Assembly (NCBI GenBank): GCA_902825875.1
Contig: CADECP010000004.1
Coordinates: forward strand, 186,001-250,000
Length of the DNA: 64,000 nucleotides
From: an uncultured Acidobacteriota bacterium
GTDB lineage: Bacteria > Acidobacteriota > Blastocatellia > RBC074
Reading direction: 5' to 3'
Shown here: positions 54,455-62,896 of the stretch, piece by piece
How positions within the stretch are numbered: the first letter of the stretch is position 1
Layout: each line of letters starts with the position of its first letter
The notes under the pieces: generated by a model
Told to the model about the DNA's origin: nothing
The model's input: only the letters and a program-made list of their open reading frames with translations
Databases searched by the model: none
Position numbers and translations under genes: made by a program

Positions 54455-55615
54455 ATGTTCCGTCATCTCTCGTTGATTTTCAGAAACAGTCTTCGCAATC
54501 GGCGACGTTCGCTGCTGACGATTGTCAGCATAGCGGTTTCACTGTGTTTGTTGGGATTGCTGGTGGCTATTTACCGCGCATTTTTCTTTGCCGAAGCCAC
54601 TCCGGATCAGGCGTTACGGCTGGTGACACGCCACAGGGTTTCATTGGCCAACCCGCTGCCTGCTTCATACATGCAACAGATCAAACAGGTTCCGGGCGTG
54701 AAAGAAGCGATGATCTTTCAGTGGTTCGGCGGCACGTACAAAGACAACCGCGATCCGGCGAATATGTTCGCGCGGTTCGGCGTGGAGGCGGAAAAGTTCG
54801 GCATCGTCAATCCCGAATACAAACTTTCCGACAGCGAGCGCGAAGCGTTTATCAAGGAACCAACCGCATGCATCGTTGGCCGCAAAACAGCGGCTCGGCA
54901 CAACATGAAACTCGGCGACCGCATCACGATTATTGGCGACATTTATCCCGTCACGTTGGAATTTGTCTTGCGCGGTATTTATTCCGGCCCGGCAGATAAT
55001 GAAAGTTTGATCTTCCACTACAAATACCTGAATGAAAGCCTGACCGGCGAAATGCGCGACACGATTGGCACATTTTTCATCCGCATGGAACGAACGGATG
55101 ATGCCAACACCATTTCCAAAACGATTGACGACATGTTTCGCAACTCCCCGGCGCAAACCAAAACCGAAACCGAGCAGGCTTTCGGCCTGAGCTTTCTTTC
55201 CTTTTTGGGCGACGTGAAATTGATTCTGCTTACGATTTGCGCCGCCGTCACCTTCACGATTTTGCTGGTTTCAGGCAACACAATGGCCATGTCCGTGCGC
55301 GAACGTGTGCGCGAAGTCGGCGTGCTGAAAACGCTGGGTTTCACCAACGGCGCTGTGTTGTGGCTGCTGGTGGGCGAAGCGATCATCATCGCCCTGATTG
55401 GCGGCGCGCTGGGAGTTTTGCTGGCCAGCGGATTGTGCGCGTGGATGCGTTCGTTGCCTTCCATGTTTGCCGACCTCAGCCAACTGCGCGTGACGGCTCC
55501 GGTCGCGGCGATTTGTTTGCTGGTCGCCGCAATGATCGGTTTGGTCAGTTCCTTCATTCCGGCTTGGGGAGCCTCCCGGCGTCCGATTATTGATGCGTTG
55601 AAATACAGTGACTAA
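54455..55615 (+). CDS. MacB/FtsX-type ABC transporter permease (first)
   Basis: A 386-residue permease. An N-terminal membrane helix (LLTIVSIAVSLCLLGLLVAI) is followed by a periplasmic domain (about 50-250) and three C-terminal helices (ILLTICAAVTFTILLVSG, VLWLLVGEAIIIALIGGALG, AAICLLVAAMIGLVSSFIP). The cytoplasmic RERVREVGVLKTLGFTNG is characteristic of FtsX-like permeases. It is the first gene of a four-gene exporter operon. AAAGGAAAGAG lies about 11 bases before the ATG. Confidence 0.9.
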   Translation: MFRHLSLIFRNSLRNRRRSLLTIVSIAVSLCLLGLLVAIYRAFFFAEATPDQALRLVTRHRVSLANPLPASYMQQIKQVPGVKEAMIFQWFGGTYKDNRDPANMFARFGVEAEKFGIVNPEYKLSDSEREAFIKEPTACIVGRKTAARHNMKLGDRITIIGDIYPVTLEFVLRGIYSGPADNESLIFHYKYLNESLTGEMRDTIGTFFIRMERTDDANTISKTIDDMFRNSPAQTKTETEQAFGLSFLSFLGDVKLILLTICAAVTFTILLVSGNTMAMSVRERVREVGVLKTLGFTNGAVLWLLVGEAIIIALIGGALGVLLASGLCAWMRSLPSMFADLSQLRVTAPVAAICLLVAAMIGLVSSFIPAWGASRRPIIDALKYSD

Positions 55616-55650
55616 ACAAGTCCAAACAACATTCAGACACAAGGCTCAAA

Positions 55651-55686
55651 ACAGGATGAACAAGATTTTCAACAGGATTTACAAGA
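55651..55686 (-). repeat. Dispersed repeat copy (partner at 6342-6377)
   Basis: Reverse-complement copy of the 36-base element at 6342-6377. Further degenerate words (ATCCTGTCCATCCTGTTTC) continue to about 55770, filling the gap between the two permease genes. Confidence 0.75.
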
Positions 55687-55789
55687 CCAGCAATGTTTGA
55701 CACGCTCCAGCCTGACCTGAATCTTGTTCATTCTGAAAAAAAATCCTGTCCATCCTGTTTCAAAGTTTTTGCGTTGACGTAGGTTCACT

Positions 55790-56956
55790 ATGAAGATTCC
55801 GATTTCTTACAACATACGCAATCTGATTGCGCGCCGTACCACAACGATTATGACGGCGCTGGGTATTGCGCTAACCGTCGCCGTGCTGCTGAGCGTGTTC
55901 GCGCTGGTCGAAGGGCTTCGCAGTTCGTTGGCTTCGACCGGTGATCCGCTGAACTTGTTGGTCACGCGCAAAGGCGCGACGGCGGAATTGAACTCTTCGA
56001 TGACGCCGGAACAGTTTCAGGTCATCAAGGTCAAACCCGGCATTGCCAAATTGCCTAACGGCGAACCGATGGCTTCGTTGGAACTGGTGACGGTGATCGT
56101 GCTGGAAAGCCCCGATAATCCGGCGGGCATCAACATCAGCATGCGCGGTTTGAATGCCGCCGGAATTGCCATGCGCGAAAGCGTCAAAATTACCGAAGGT
56201 CGTTGGTTTCAATCCGGCAAGCGTGAAATCGTCGTCGGCAAAGGCGTGGCCAAACGTTACCCGACGGCGCGGCTAGGATCGAAAATTGATCTTGGTCGCG
56301 GTCAATGGGAAGTCGTAGGCGTAATGGATGGCGGGCGCTCGGCGGCGAACAGCGAAATTTTCTGCGATCTGGCGCAACTGGCCGTCGATCAAAACCGCGA
56401 AGCCGGATTGAGTTCCGTCCTGTTGCGCGCGACGGACGAAGTCGCCAAACAAGCGTTGATAAACGACCTGACCAGTGAACGGCGGCTGAATGTGGACGCG
56501 ATTTCCGAACGGGCATATTACGAATCGCAAACCGGCGCGGCGGCTCCGATTCAGTTTTTGGGAATTTTCGTAGCCATCATCATGTCCATAGGTTCCAGCT
56601 TTGCGGCGATGAACACGATGTATGCGGCAGTAGCCAGACGAGCGCCGGAAATCGGAACCTTGCGAGTTTTGGGCTTTTCCAAGCCGGGCATCCTGGTCAG
56701 CTTCATGCTTGAATCCATACTGTTAAGCCTGCTTGGCGGAATCGTCGGCTGTTTGCTGGTGTTGCCGCTGAATGATTTCACCACCGGCATTGGCAGCTTC
56801 ACGACTTTCAGCGAAATCACTTTCGACTTTCGCATCACGCCGGAAATTATGCTGTCGGGAATTATCTTCGCGCTGGTAATGGGCGTCATCGGCGGCTTTT
56901 TCCCTGCGTTCTCGGCGGCGAGGAAACAGATTTTGACGGCGTTGAAACAAAATTGA
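55790..56956 (+). CDS. MacB/FtsX-type ABC transporter permease (second)
   Basis: A 388-residue paralogue of the first permease. The N-terminal helix [20 protein letters not shown], a periplasmic domain, and the C-terminal helices with [20 protein letters not shown] and [20 protein letters not shown] match the FtsX-like fold. Two different permeases in one operon suggest a heterodimeric transporter, where MacB itself has permease and ATPase fused as a homodimer. The adaptor gene begins seven bases after its stop. Confidence 0.9.
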   Translation: MKIPISYNIRNLIARRTTTIMTALGIALTVAVLLSVFALVEGLRSSLASTGDPLNLLVTRKGATAELNSSMTPEQFQVIKVKPGIAKLPNGEPMASLELVTVIVLESPDNPAGINISMRGLNAAGIAMRESVKITEGRWFQSGKREIVVGKGVAKRYPTARLGSKIDLGRGQWEVVGVMDGGRSAANSEIFCDLAQLAVDQNREAGLSSVLLRATDEVAKQALINDLTSERRLNVDAISERAYYESQTGAAAPIQFLGIFVAIIMSIGSSFAAMNTMYAAVARRAPEIGTLRVLGFSKPGILVSFMLESILLSLLGGIVGCLLVLPLNDFTTGIGSFTTFSEITFDFRITPEIMLSGIIFALVMGVIGGFFPAFSAARKQILTALKQN

Positions 56957-56963
56957 GGAGAAC

Positions 56964-58340
56964 ATGCAGCAACCAGACTTGAACAGTTTGCGGATAGATA
57001 AATCCATGAAAAACGCTCCGCAATCGGGCGGCGGCTCTCGCTGGGCGCGTTGGTCGAAGTGGTGGATTCTGGGCGGCATTGCGTTATTTTTGCTGCTGGG
57101 CGCGGCACGATTCATCAACAACCGTTTGAACGCCGCCACCGAAATCGAAACCGTGCGAGTCAGTTCGACAACCGGCGGCGCAGCTAACGTTCCCGCTGGC
57201 GAAGTGCTGCTGAGCGCAACGGGCTACATCGTGGCGCATCACAAAATTCAGGTGGCGTCGAAAGTCGTTGGCAAAGTCGCCTGGATCGGCGTCGAAAAAG
57301 GCGACCGCGTCACGCAAGGACAGGTCATCACCCGGCTGGAAGACGACGAATATCGCGCGCAGTTGCAACAGGCTCAGGGGCAATTGGTTTCGCTGGAAGC
57401 CCGTTTGCAGGAATTGCAAAACGGTTCGCGCCCCGAAGAAATCGAAGTCGCCCGCGCCAATCTGGAACGCGAAAAAGCCGATCTGGCCAATGCCAAAATC
57501 AACCTGGACAGAACCGCCCGGCTGCTGAAAGACGGTGTCGCGTCTCAGCAAAATTACGACGACGCCAAATCCCGATACGACGTGCAGGCGGCTCGTGTGG
57601 ATTCGCTGGAGCGAACCTACCAACTGGTGAAAATCGGCCCGCGTCAGGAATTGAGCGCCCAGGTACGCGGCGAAATTCTACGCGCGCGCGGAGCAGTTGA
57701 TTTTGCCCAAACGCAACTGGCCAACACCGTCATTCGCGCTCCGATCACCGGCACGATTCTGGAGCGCGTGGTTGAACGCGGCGAATTCGTGACGACCGGC
57801 TTCGTCGGCGATCGCGGAGCAAAAGGTTATGTCGTTTCGATGGCCGACCTGAACGACCTGCAAGTGGAACTGGACATCAACCAAAACGATTTCGCCAAGT
57901 TGGGATCAAAACAACGCGGCACGTTGCGAACCGATGCCTTCCGCGACCGCAGCTATCAGGGCTTCATCGAAGAAATCTCGCCCGAAGCCAATCGCCAGAA
58001 AGCCACAGTGCAGGTGAAAGTCAAGGTGTTGAACCCTGACGAATACCTGCGACCGGATATGAACGCGACGGTGGATTTCCTCTCCGAACCGAAACCCGGC
58101 GCGACAACTTCGACGAATTCAGCAACTCCGACGCGCACGATTTATGTTCCGGCTTCGGCGGTGCGCGACGGAGCAGTGTTCGTCAACTTAAACGGCAAAG
58201 CCGTCAAACGCACGGTCAAAACCGGCGGTTCGACTTCGCAAGGCGTTCGCATTGACGAAGGTTTGATCGGCGGCGAAGACGTGATTATCAACATTCCGTC
58301 CGGTTTGAAGGACGGCGACAAAGTGAGGGTCAAACAGTGA
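56964..58340 (+). CDS. Periplasmic adaptor (membrane-fusion) protein, HlyD/MacA type
   Basis: A 458-residue adaptor with a single N-terminal membrane helix ([18 protein letters not shown]). The lipoyl/barrel half [19 protein letters not shown] leads to a coiled-coil hairpin at about 130-245 ([20 protein letters not shown]), then the second lipoyl half [20 protein letters not shown] and a beta-barrel and membrane-proximal domain. It would link the inner-membrane permeases to an outer-membrane channel, which is not encoded here. GAGGAG precedes the ATG. Its last bases overlap the ATPase start. Confidence 0.93.
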   Translation: MQQPDLNSLRIDKSMKNAPQSGGGSRWARWSKWWILGGIALFLLLGAARFINNRLNAATEIETVRVSSTTGGAANVPAGEVLLSATGYIVAHHKIQVASKVVGKVAWIGVEKGDRVTQGQVITRLEDDEYRAQLQQAQGQLVSLEARLQELQNGSRPEEIEVARANLEREKADLANAKINLDRTARLLKDGVASQQNYDDAKSRYDVQAARVDSLERTYQLVKIGPRQELSAQVRGEILRARGAVDFAQTQLANTVIRAPITGTILERVVERGEFVTTGFVGDRGAKGYVVSMADLNDLQVELDINQNDFAKLGSKQRGTLRTDAFRDRSYQGFIEEISPEANRQKATVQVKVKVLNPDEYLRPDMNATVDFLSEPKPGATTSTNSATPTRTIYVPASAVRDGAVFVNLNGKAVKRTVKTGGSTSQGVRIDEGLIGGEDVIINIPSGLKDGDKVRVKQ

Positions 58341-59038
58341 GCAATGTTGTGATTCAAGCCAACAATCTGACCAAAGAATACGTCCGCGCCGAATTTCGCG
58401 TGACGGCTTTGGACGATGCCAACCTGGAAGTCCATCAGGGCGAGTTCATCGCCTTGATGGGGCCATCCGGCTCCGGCAAATCCACTTTGCTGCATTTGAT
58501 GGCGGCCATGGATCGGCCAAGTAGCGGCAACATTTCCGTCTTCGGGCAAAACCTGCAAGCTCTGAGCGACGCCGAAATCGCGCGCTGGCGCAACACTCAC
58601 ATCGGTTTTGTCTTTCAATCGTTCAACCTGATTCCGGTGCTGACGGCGATGGAAAACGTCGAGTTGCCGTTGAAGCTGACGAAACTGAACAAAACTCAGC
58701 GACGCGAACAAGCGAAACGGGCTTTGGAGTTGGTCGGATTGGGTGACCGGCTTGGCCACACTCCGCGTCAGTTGTCGGGCGGACAGGAACAGCGCGTAGC
58801 CATTGCCCGCGCCATTGTCACCGACCCGGACGTGATTCTGGCCGACGAACCGACCGGCAACCTGGACGCCGCCTCTGCCCGCGATGTGCTGACATTGCTT
58901 GGGCGATTGAACAAAGAATTCAACAAGACTTTGATTATGGTGACGCACGACCCCGGAGCGGCAAAGACGGCCTCCAAAATTCGTTACCTGGAAAAAGGAA
59001 AGCTGCTGCCCGAAGGACAAAAACCGGCAGAGTATTGA
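58337..59038 (+). CDS. ABC transporter ATP-binding protein, LolD/MacB type
   Basis: A 233-residue ATPase. Walker A is [20 protein letters not shown] (about 42), the Q-loop region [20 protein letters not shown], the signature [16 protein letters not shown] and Walker [12 protein letters not shown], with H-loop MVTHDPGAA. It powers the two FtsX-like permeases of the same operon. The GTG start overlaps the adaptor stop (GTGA), which implies translational coupling. Complete length. Confidence 0.95.
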   Translation: MSNVVIQANNLTKEYVRAEFRVTALDDANLEVHQGEFIALMGPSGSGKSTLLHLMAAMDRPSSGNISVFGQNLQALSDAEIARWRNTHIGFVFQSFNLIPVLTAMENVELPLKLTKLNKTQRREQAKRALELVGLGDRLGHTPRQLSGGQEQRVAIARAIVTDPDVILADEPTGNLDAASARDVLTLLGRLNKEFNKTLIMVTHDPGAAKTASKIRYLEKGKLLPEGQKPAEY

Positions 59039-59056
59039 AGCTTCAAATCTGAATGA

Positions 59057-59113
59057 AAAAATTGAGCGGCCAGGAAAATAGTGAAAACGCTTTTTCCTGG
59101 CCGCTCAATTTTT
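59057..59113 (+). terminator. Intrinsic terminator of the exporter operon
   Basis: The arms 59057-59078 and 59092-59113 form a perfect 22-base-pair stem (core TTGAGCGGCCAGGAAAA) over a 13-base loop, and the distal arm ends in five T residues. It lies 19 bases after the ATPase stop. Confidence 0.85.
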
Positions 59114-59425
59114 AGGAGATGTGCGCCGCTTTACGGCGTGACAACCAGCACAAATCCCTCTGCCACAAAGCCCGCATTACAACGCGCCTGTTCAAGCAGA
59201 CGGCGTTGCCGCCAAAGGTCGGCGCGCATCGCGCAATCGAATAATCACCAACACACGCTGGTAAAGATCGCGACAGAGTTATCGCAATCCAAGCTGATGG
59301 AGTGCGCTGCGTAAGTTTACCGCCCCTTCACGATTCAGCTTCAGGCGGTTCACCGTAGCGCGCCCGATAGGCGTGACGCCTACGATAACTGAAAAATAAA
59401 TGCGTTCCATCGCGCAGTTGGCTTG
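59114..59425. other. Gene-free stretch, possible coding remnant
   Basis: About 310 bases with no complete gene. On the minus strand two short frames look protein-like, one ending AGFVAEGFVLVVTP and a stop near 59132, another reading RDLYQRVLVIIR; they are in different frames, as in a decayed gene. A TAGGCGT-G-ACGCCTA palindrome lies near 59370-59384. Confidence 0.3.
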
Positions 59426-59854
59426 TTATTCCGGCTCAGGCGTTTTGATGCCGAGTTGTTTCATCAGTTCCGGCAAAGAAACCTTTCTCAGCCTGGCTAA
59501 TTCACTCAGTCGTTCAATGCGTTTGACGTTGGCGGCTTCGACTTGCTGAGTCAACTCCAACAGTTCTTCATACTCACCCGCCGCCAGGAATTTTTCTCCG
59601 GCGGCGCTGCGCTGTTCGGCCAGCAGTTTTTTTGAAAGCTTGCGATAACGCCGCCACCTCGCTTCAGGCAAATCCAATTCGATTTGTTGCAACAACTCCG
59701 CCTCGCGCGGACTGAATTGCGAGGCGACAGGCTCGCCGGGGAACTGAACTTCCAAATAACGCTGCACGAATTCCTGCGTATCCAAACCCGATGAACTCGC
59801 CACTTTGCGCAAACGGCTCTCGGTTTCCGGTCTGAGTTCGATTGTAAGTGTCAT
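59426..59854 (-). CDS. Small helical protein with ribbon-helix-helix-like start
   Basis: A 142-residue protein. It starts TLTIELRPETESRLRKVA, then GLDTQEFVQRYLEVQ, resembling the ribbon-helix-helix start of small DNA-binding or antitoxin proteins. The remainder is helical and charged (LLAEQRSAAGEKFLAAGEYE, ERLSELARLRKVSLPELMKQ). AAAGGAGAT upstream fixes the start at 59854 rather than at an ATG 27 codons earlier. It lies about 226 bases downstream of the TGT-like gene on the same strand. No toxin gene adjoins it here. Confidence 0.7.
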   Translation of the reverse strand: MTLTIELRPETESRLRKVASSSGLDTQEFVQRYLEVQFPGEPVASQFSPREAELLQQIELDLPEARWRRYRKLSKKLLAEQRSAAGEKFLAAGEYEELLELTQQVEAANVKRIERLSELARLRKVSLPELMKQLGIKTPEPE

Positions 59855-60080
59855 CCGCAATCTCCTTTCCAACGCAGTAAACCACGCACGCCTTTCTTCG
59901 CGCAACGCTTTCGGCTGGTTGAAGCCGTAAGCCACGCTAATGCGCCATTTCTATAAACAGGCCGCGCCTCTGGCGCTAATTTCCAAACAGTCTCTCAGAA
60001 ACCTTACGACGAAATGCTTGAACGAGATTGGCTGCGAAAGCAAGATCGCGTAAGCGATGCACAAAACCTAACATTGTTTT

Positions 60081-61109
60081 TCAGAGGTCATTCATTGATA
60101 GAGTTTGTTCAATGAGAGGAAGATAAATCGTGTTGTCCAGATGCTGTTTGTACCAACGCTCATATTTTCCATTAGCGATGTGTTTTTTTATGAGGCGGTT
60201 TTCTTCAAGTAATACCCACAAATTATGAGTCGCTCGGTTGCGGAACCCATGAACCAATTTGGCTTTCAGCCCCTTTAACCCATAGGTCTTGCAAGCCGGA
60301 CAAGGGCAAGCGGCAAGAATATCCCACTCTTCTTTGCTGGGTTTACGACCTCGCCAACTACCTAAATCCGCTACCATCCGATCACCACTGCCGGGAAGTT
60401 GTACGATGCCGCGTGCAGCGCGATTCCGCCATCCGCTTGAGTCAACGGAGTCCATTTTCAGCAAAGCAGCAATGTGTAGCGTTGATGTACCTCCGATGCC
60501 GAAAACATGAATTTGCTTGTCGCTGAATACCTCACGAATTCGTCGAATGTTATTGATAATCTGGGCATAAGGCAGTGCTTTCGGCGAACGCAAAAGGTTT
60601 GGAACGATGCCACCCAGTGCTATCGTCGGCTTAGCCAGTAACCGCTCATTTGTTTGGATGTCCTGAAAATATTTTTCCAGGTGCTGACCAACATGCACGA
60701 CAGGAACGAAACCATCGTGTTGGTAATCACGATTCACTTGCATCGTGCGCTCATAACATTGTCGTTGCGCTTTCTGGGACATTTGCGGCGTCGGGATAAA
60801 ATCCTGCGGAATCGGCCACCAGTCAGGCTTAGCTTGAGCCACAAATTCTTCGTATTCTTTTCTGGGCGTCTCACCTTTGCGCGCGATGAAATAAAAAGCA
60901 CCGTTGTCTAAATAGATTTTGGTCTTTCGCGGTATCCCGAAATGTTTGTGCAATCCTTGCTCCATCGCCAACTGCCGTTGTCGCGGCATACGATGAAAGT
61001 CGGCATAAGAAATCATCACGGCTTTGAGCGCAGGCAGAAAGTATTCTGACTCAGCATCCCAAATCCGGGGCGTCAGGCTTTTGAGTGTTAGACCAGCAAC
61101 GATTTCCAA
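60081..61109 (-). CDS. tRNA-guanine transglycosylase-like protein (DpdA-like)
   Basis: A 342-residue member of the TGT superfamily. IYLDNGAFYF stands in the position of the TGT DSGGF motif, PIPQDFIPTP holds a substrate-pocket Asp, TIALGGIVPN matches the GG loop, KMDSVDSSGWRNRAARG carries the likely nucleophile Asp (about 220), and CPCPACKTYG with RATHN forms the C-x-C-x2-C...H zinc site (about 268). Housekeeping TGT inserts preQ1 or queuine in tRNA; the divergent branch DpdA inserts 7-deazaguanine into DNA. The low overall similarity to tRNA enzymes and the HerA/NurA neighbours favour the DNA branch. The start is a TTG with AAGGAG upstream, two bases after herA. Confidence 0.75.
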   Translation of the reverse strand: MEIVAGLTLKSLTPRIWDAESEYFLPALKAVMISYADFHRMPRQRQLAMEQGLHKHFGIPRKTKIYLDNGAFYFIARKGETPRKEYEEFVAQAKPDWWPIPQDFIPTPQMSQKAQRQCYERTMQVNRDYQHDGFVPVVHVGQHLEKYFQDIQTNERLLAKPTIALGGIVPNLLRSPKALPYAQIINNIRRIREVFSDKQIHVFGIGGTSTLHIAALLKMDSVDSSGWRNRAARGIVQLPGSGDRMVADLGSWRGRKPSKEEWDILAACPCPACKTYGLKGLKAKLVHGFRNRATHNLWVLLEENRLIKKHIANGKYERWYKQHLDNTIYLPLIEQTLSMNDL

Positions 61110-61111
61110 AC

Positions 61112-62884
61112 TCAGCTTCTCCTTGTGTTTGGATTATTCGCTCGCCCTACTCCGTATAACTTTCGTGCCTCTTCAAGCGCAACGAAAGCGTCTTTCTCCT
61201 CGCGTTCGCCTTGTGACGTAGGTTGTTTGATCTTCACCAGCACAGGGAAATTGATGAGTTGCCCTGAAAGGATGGCTTCCCCAACATCTAAATCAGGAAG
61301 CATGCGAGCTTCGTCTTCCCCTAAACTCTCAATTACTTTGCGGATGAAATTTTGATCAGCAGGGTTCACCATCCGCATGATGATGTGCGAGTTGCACATT
61401 GCGAGTGCCGTTTCATCCAGCCTGGAAGGACGTTGGCTGATGAGAATTAGGCCGACGCTAAACTTTCGTCCTTCTTGTGCGATTTGCCGCGTAGCAGCAA
61501 CCGCACGCTGTTCGGCAGGTGTGTCTGCTTTCGCAGGAGCAAAGTTATGTGCTTCTTCTAGCAAAAGTAAGACAGGCAACTTGAGTTCGTCGCGGACACG
61601 CGCATCATACAGATCATTTGTGATGATGCTATAAATCGTTGCTTGAAAGTCGCCAGTGTATCCCGCAAGAGAGACAATGCTGATGCCGCCATACTGAACT
61701 AATTCTTTTCGATCTGTAGGAAGCGGCGTTGCTCCTATTGCTGCGATCTTTTTGTTTGTGTCCTCCATTCGGCGCAATGCGGCTGCGGTTGCATAAGCCC
61801 TCTTCTTTATACCTTCGAGAGTACGTTTATCTGTGCCGGTGTAGTTTGCTAAACCGCTCCATCCCCAAGTTGTCAATGATTGCTCGCCCGCGGCGTCTGC
61901 TTGATCTTTTACGATCTCCCCTGCTTCAGCCAAATATGCAATAAGCCACATATCACGCTCCACGGGAAAAACTGTGCCAATCTCAGGCTTATTCAATCTT
62001 TGGGCGAGCCAGCCAATTCGTGTTTGGTTTTCGGTCTTATCATCTGTGAGAAACATCTTTGCTGCACGAAAGACTTCATCAAACCGATGCCTCATTGTCG
62101 GAGTTAGTTCATAACCTAAGCTGTTGATTATTTCAGCAACTGTCTCCGCATCTTCCTCAAATATAGGAAATTTAGCGTAGTAACGACGAACTCGATTCCC
62201 TAATCCAGGAACTTCAGAAAGCCCTGTGTAATCACCGTGCGGGTCGAATATCACGATGGGGTAATTTTTGTTGGCAAGCTCTTCAATGATGCGACGAGCC
62301 GTGACACTCTTGCCCGCACCCGTCATTGCAAGAATCGCCAAGTGACGTGTCACGATAGCGTGACCGTCAACTTTAACGTCTACTTCTCGGCGATTTGAAA
62401 GATGAGCTATATCAAGCGCGCGGTCTTTTTTATGTTCAAGCTCACCCAAGACGACGCGAGCAATATCGGATGACTCTGGGCGATAGGCGCTGGATGCTGG
62501 CTGCGGTGGATAGCGAAGGTGATCCAGCTTGCCGCCTGCGCCTCCATCAAGCGGTTCCGCGCCTAATATCTGACAAACGGCAGTAACCATTTCACGGCTT
62601 AACGACAGCACCGTATCAAAGGGGTCTGTTTGCGTAGCCGCAAGCTCGTGCCCAGCCTCCACAGGAAAGAGTGGGTTTAGTCTTTCAATACGTTGCACCT
62701 TCGCCCAAACGCGAATTTGCTTTGGCGAAGCCGTACCATCTGTAGGACGCAAGGTCGCATCAACTGCGATGATGTCCTGTTCTCGAACTGCTTCATGATC
62801 TAAAGCCAACCGAAACTCGCGGCTAGTACTTTCTCCGACAATGGTTCCAACAAACTTTCGGTTTTGGTTATTTGCTGAGGGCAT
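61112..62884 (-). CDS. herA: HerA-type DNA translocase/helicase
   Basis: A 590-residue HerA/FtsK-like ATPase. An N-terminal HAS-barrel (GTIVGESTSREFRLAL) is followed by Walker A AMTGAGKSVTARRII (about 193), VIFDPHGDYTGL, Walker B VLLLLEEAHNFAP (about 438), the sensor-like ILISQRPSRLDETALAMCNS and an arginine-finger region. HerA hexamers pump DNA and work with NurA nuclease in end resection or phage defence. AAAGGAAA precedes the ATG. It lies 12 bases after nurA and two bases before the TGT-like gene, so one transcript is likely. Confidence 0.9.
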   Translation of the reverse strand: MPSANNQNRKFVGTIVGESTSREFRLALDHEAVREQDIIAVDATLRPTDGTASPKQIRVWAKVQRIERLNPLFPVEAGHELAATQTDPFDTVLSLSREMVTAVCQILGAEPLDGGAGGKLDHLRYPPQPASSAYRPESSDIARVVLGELEHKKDRALDIAHLSNRREVDVKVDGHAIVTRHLAILAMTGAGKSVTARRIIEELANKNYPIVIFDPHGDYTGLSEVPGLGNRVRRYYAKFPIFEEDAETVAEIINSLGYELTPTMRHRFDEVFRAAKMFLTDDKTENQTRIGWLAQRLNKPEIGTVFPVERDMWLIAYLAEAGEIVKDQADAAGEQSLTTWGWSGLANYTGTDKRTLEGIKKRAYATAAALRRMEDTNKKIAAIGATPLPTDRKELVQYGGISIVSLAGYTGDFQATIYSIITNDLYDARVRDELKLPVLLLLEEAHNFAPAKADTPAEQRAVAATRQIAQEGRKFSVGLILISQRPSRLDETALAMCNSHIIMRMVNPADQNFIRKVIESLGEDEARMLPDLDVGEAILSGQLINFPVLVKIKQPTSQGEREEKDAFVALEEARKLYGVGRANNPNTRRS

Positions 62885-62896
62885 AAATTTCCTTTC

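Noticed and set aside
59081-59314. A 77-codon plus-strand frame after the exporter operon
   Set aside because: It starts inside the terminator hairpin, has no ribosome-binding site and has shadow-like composition.
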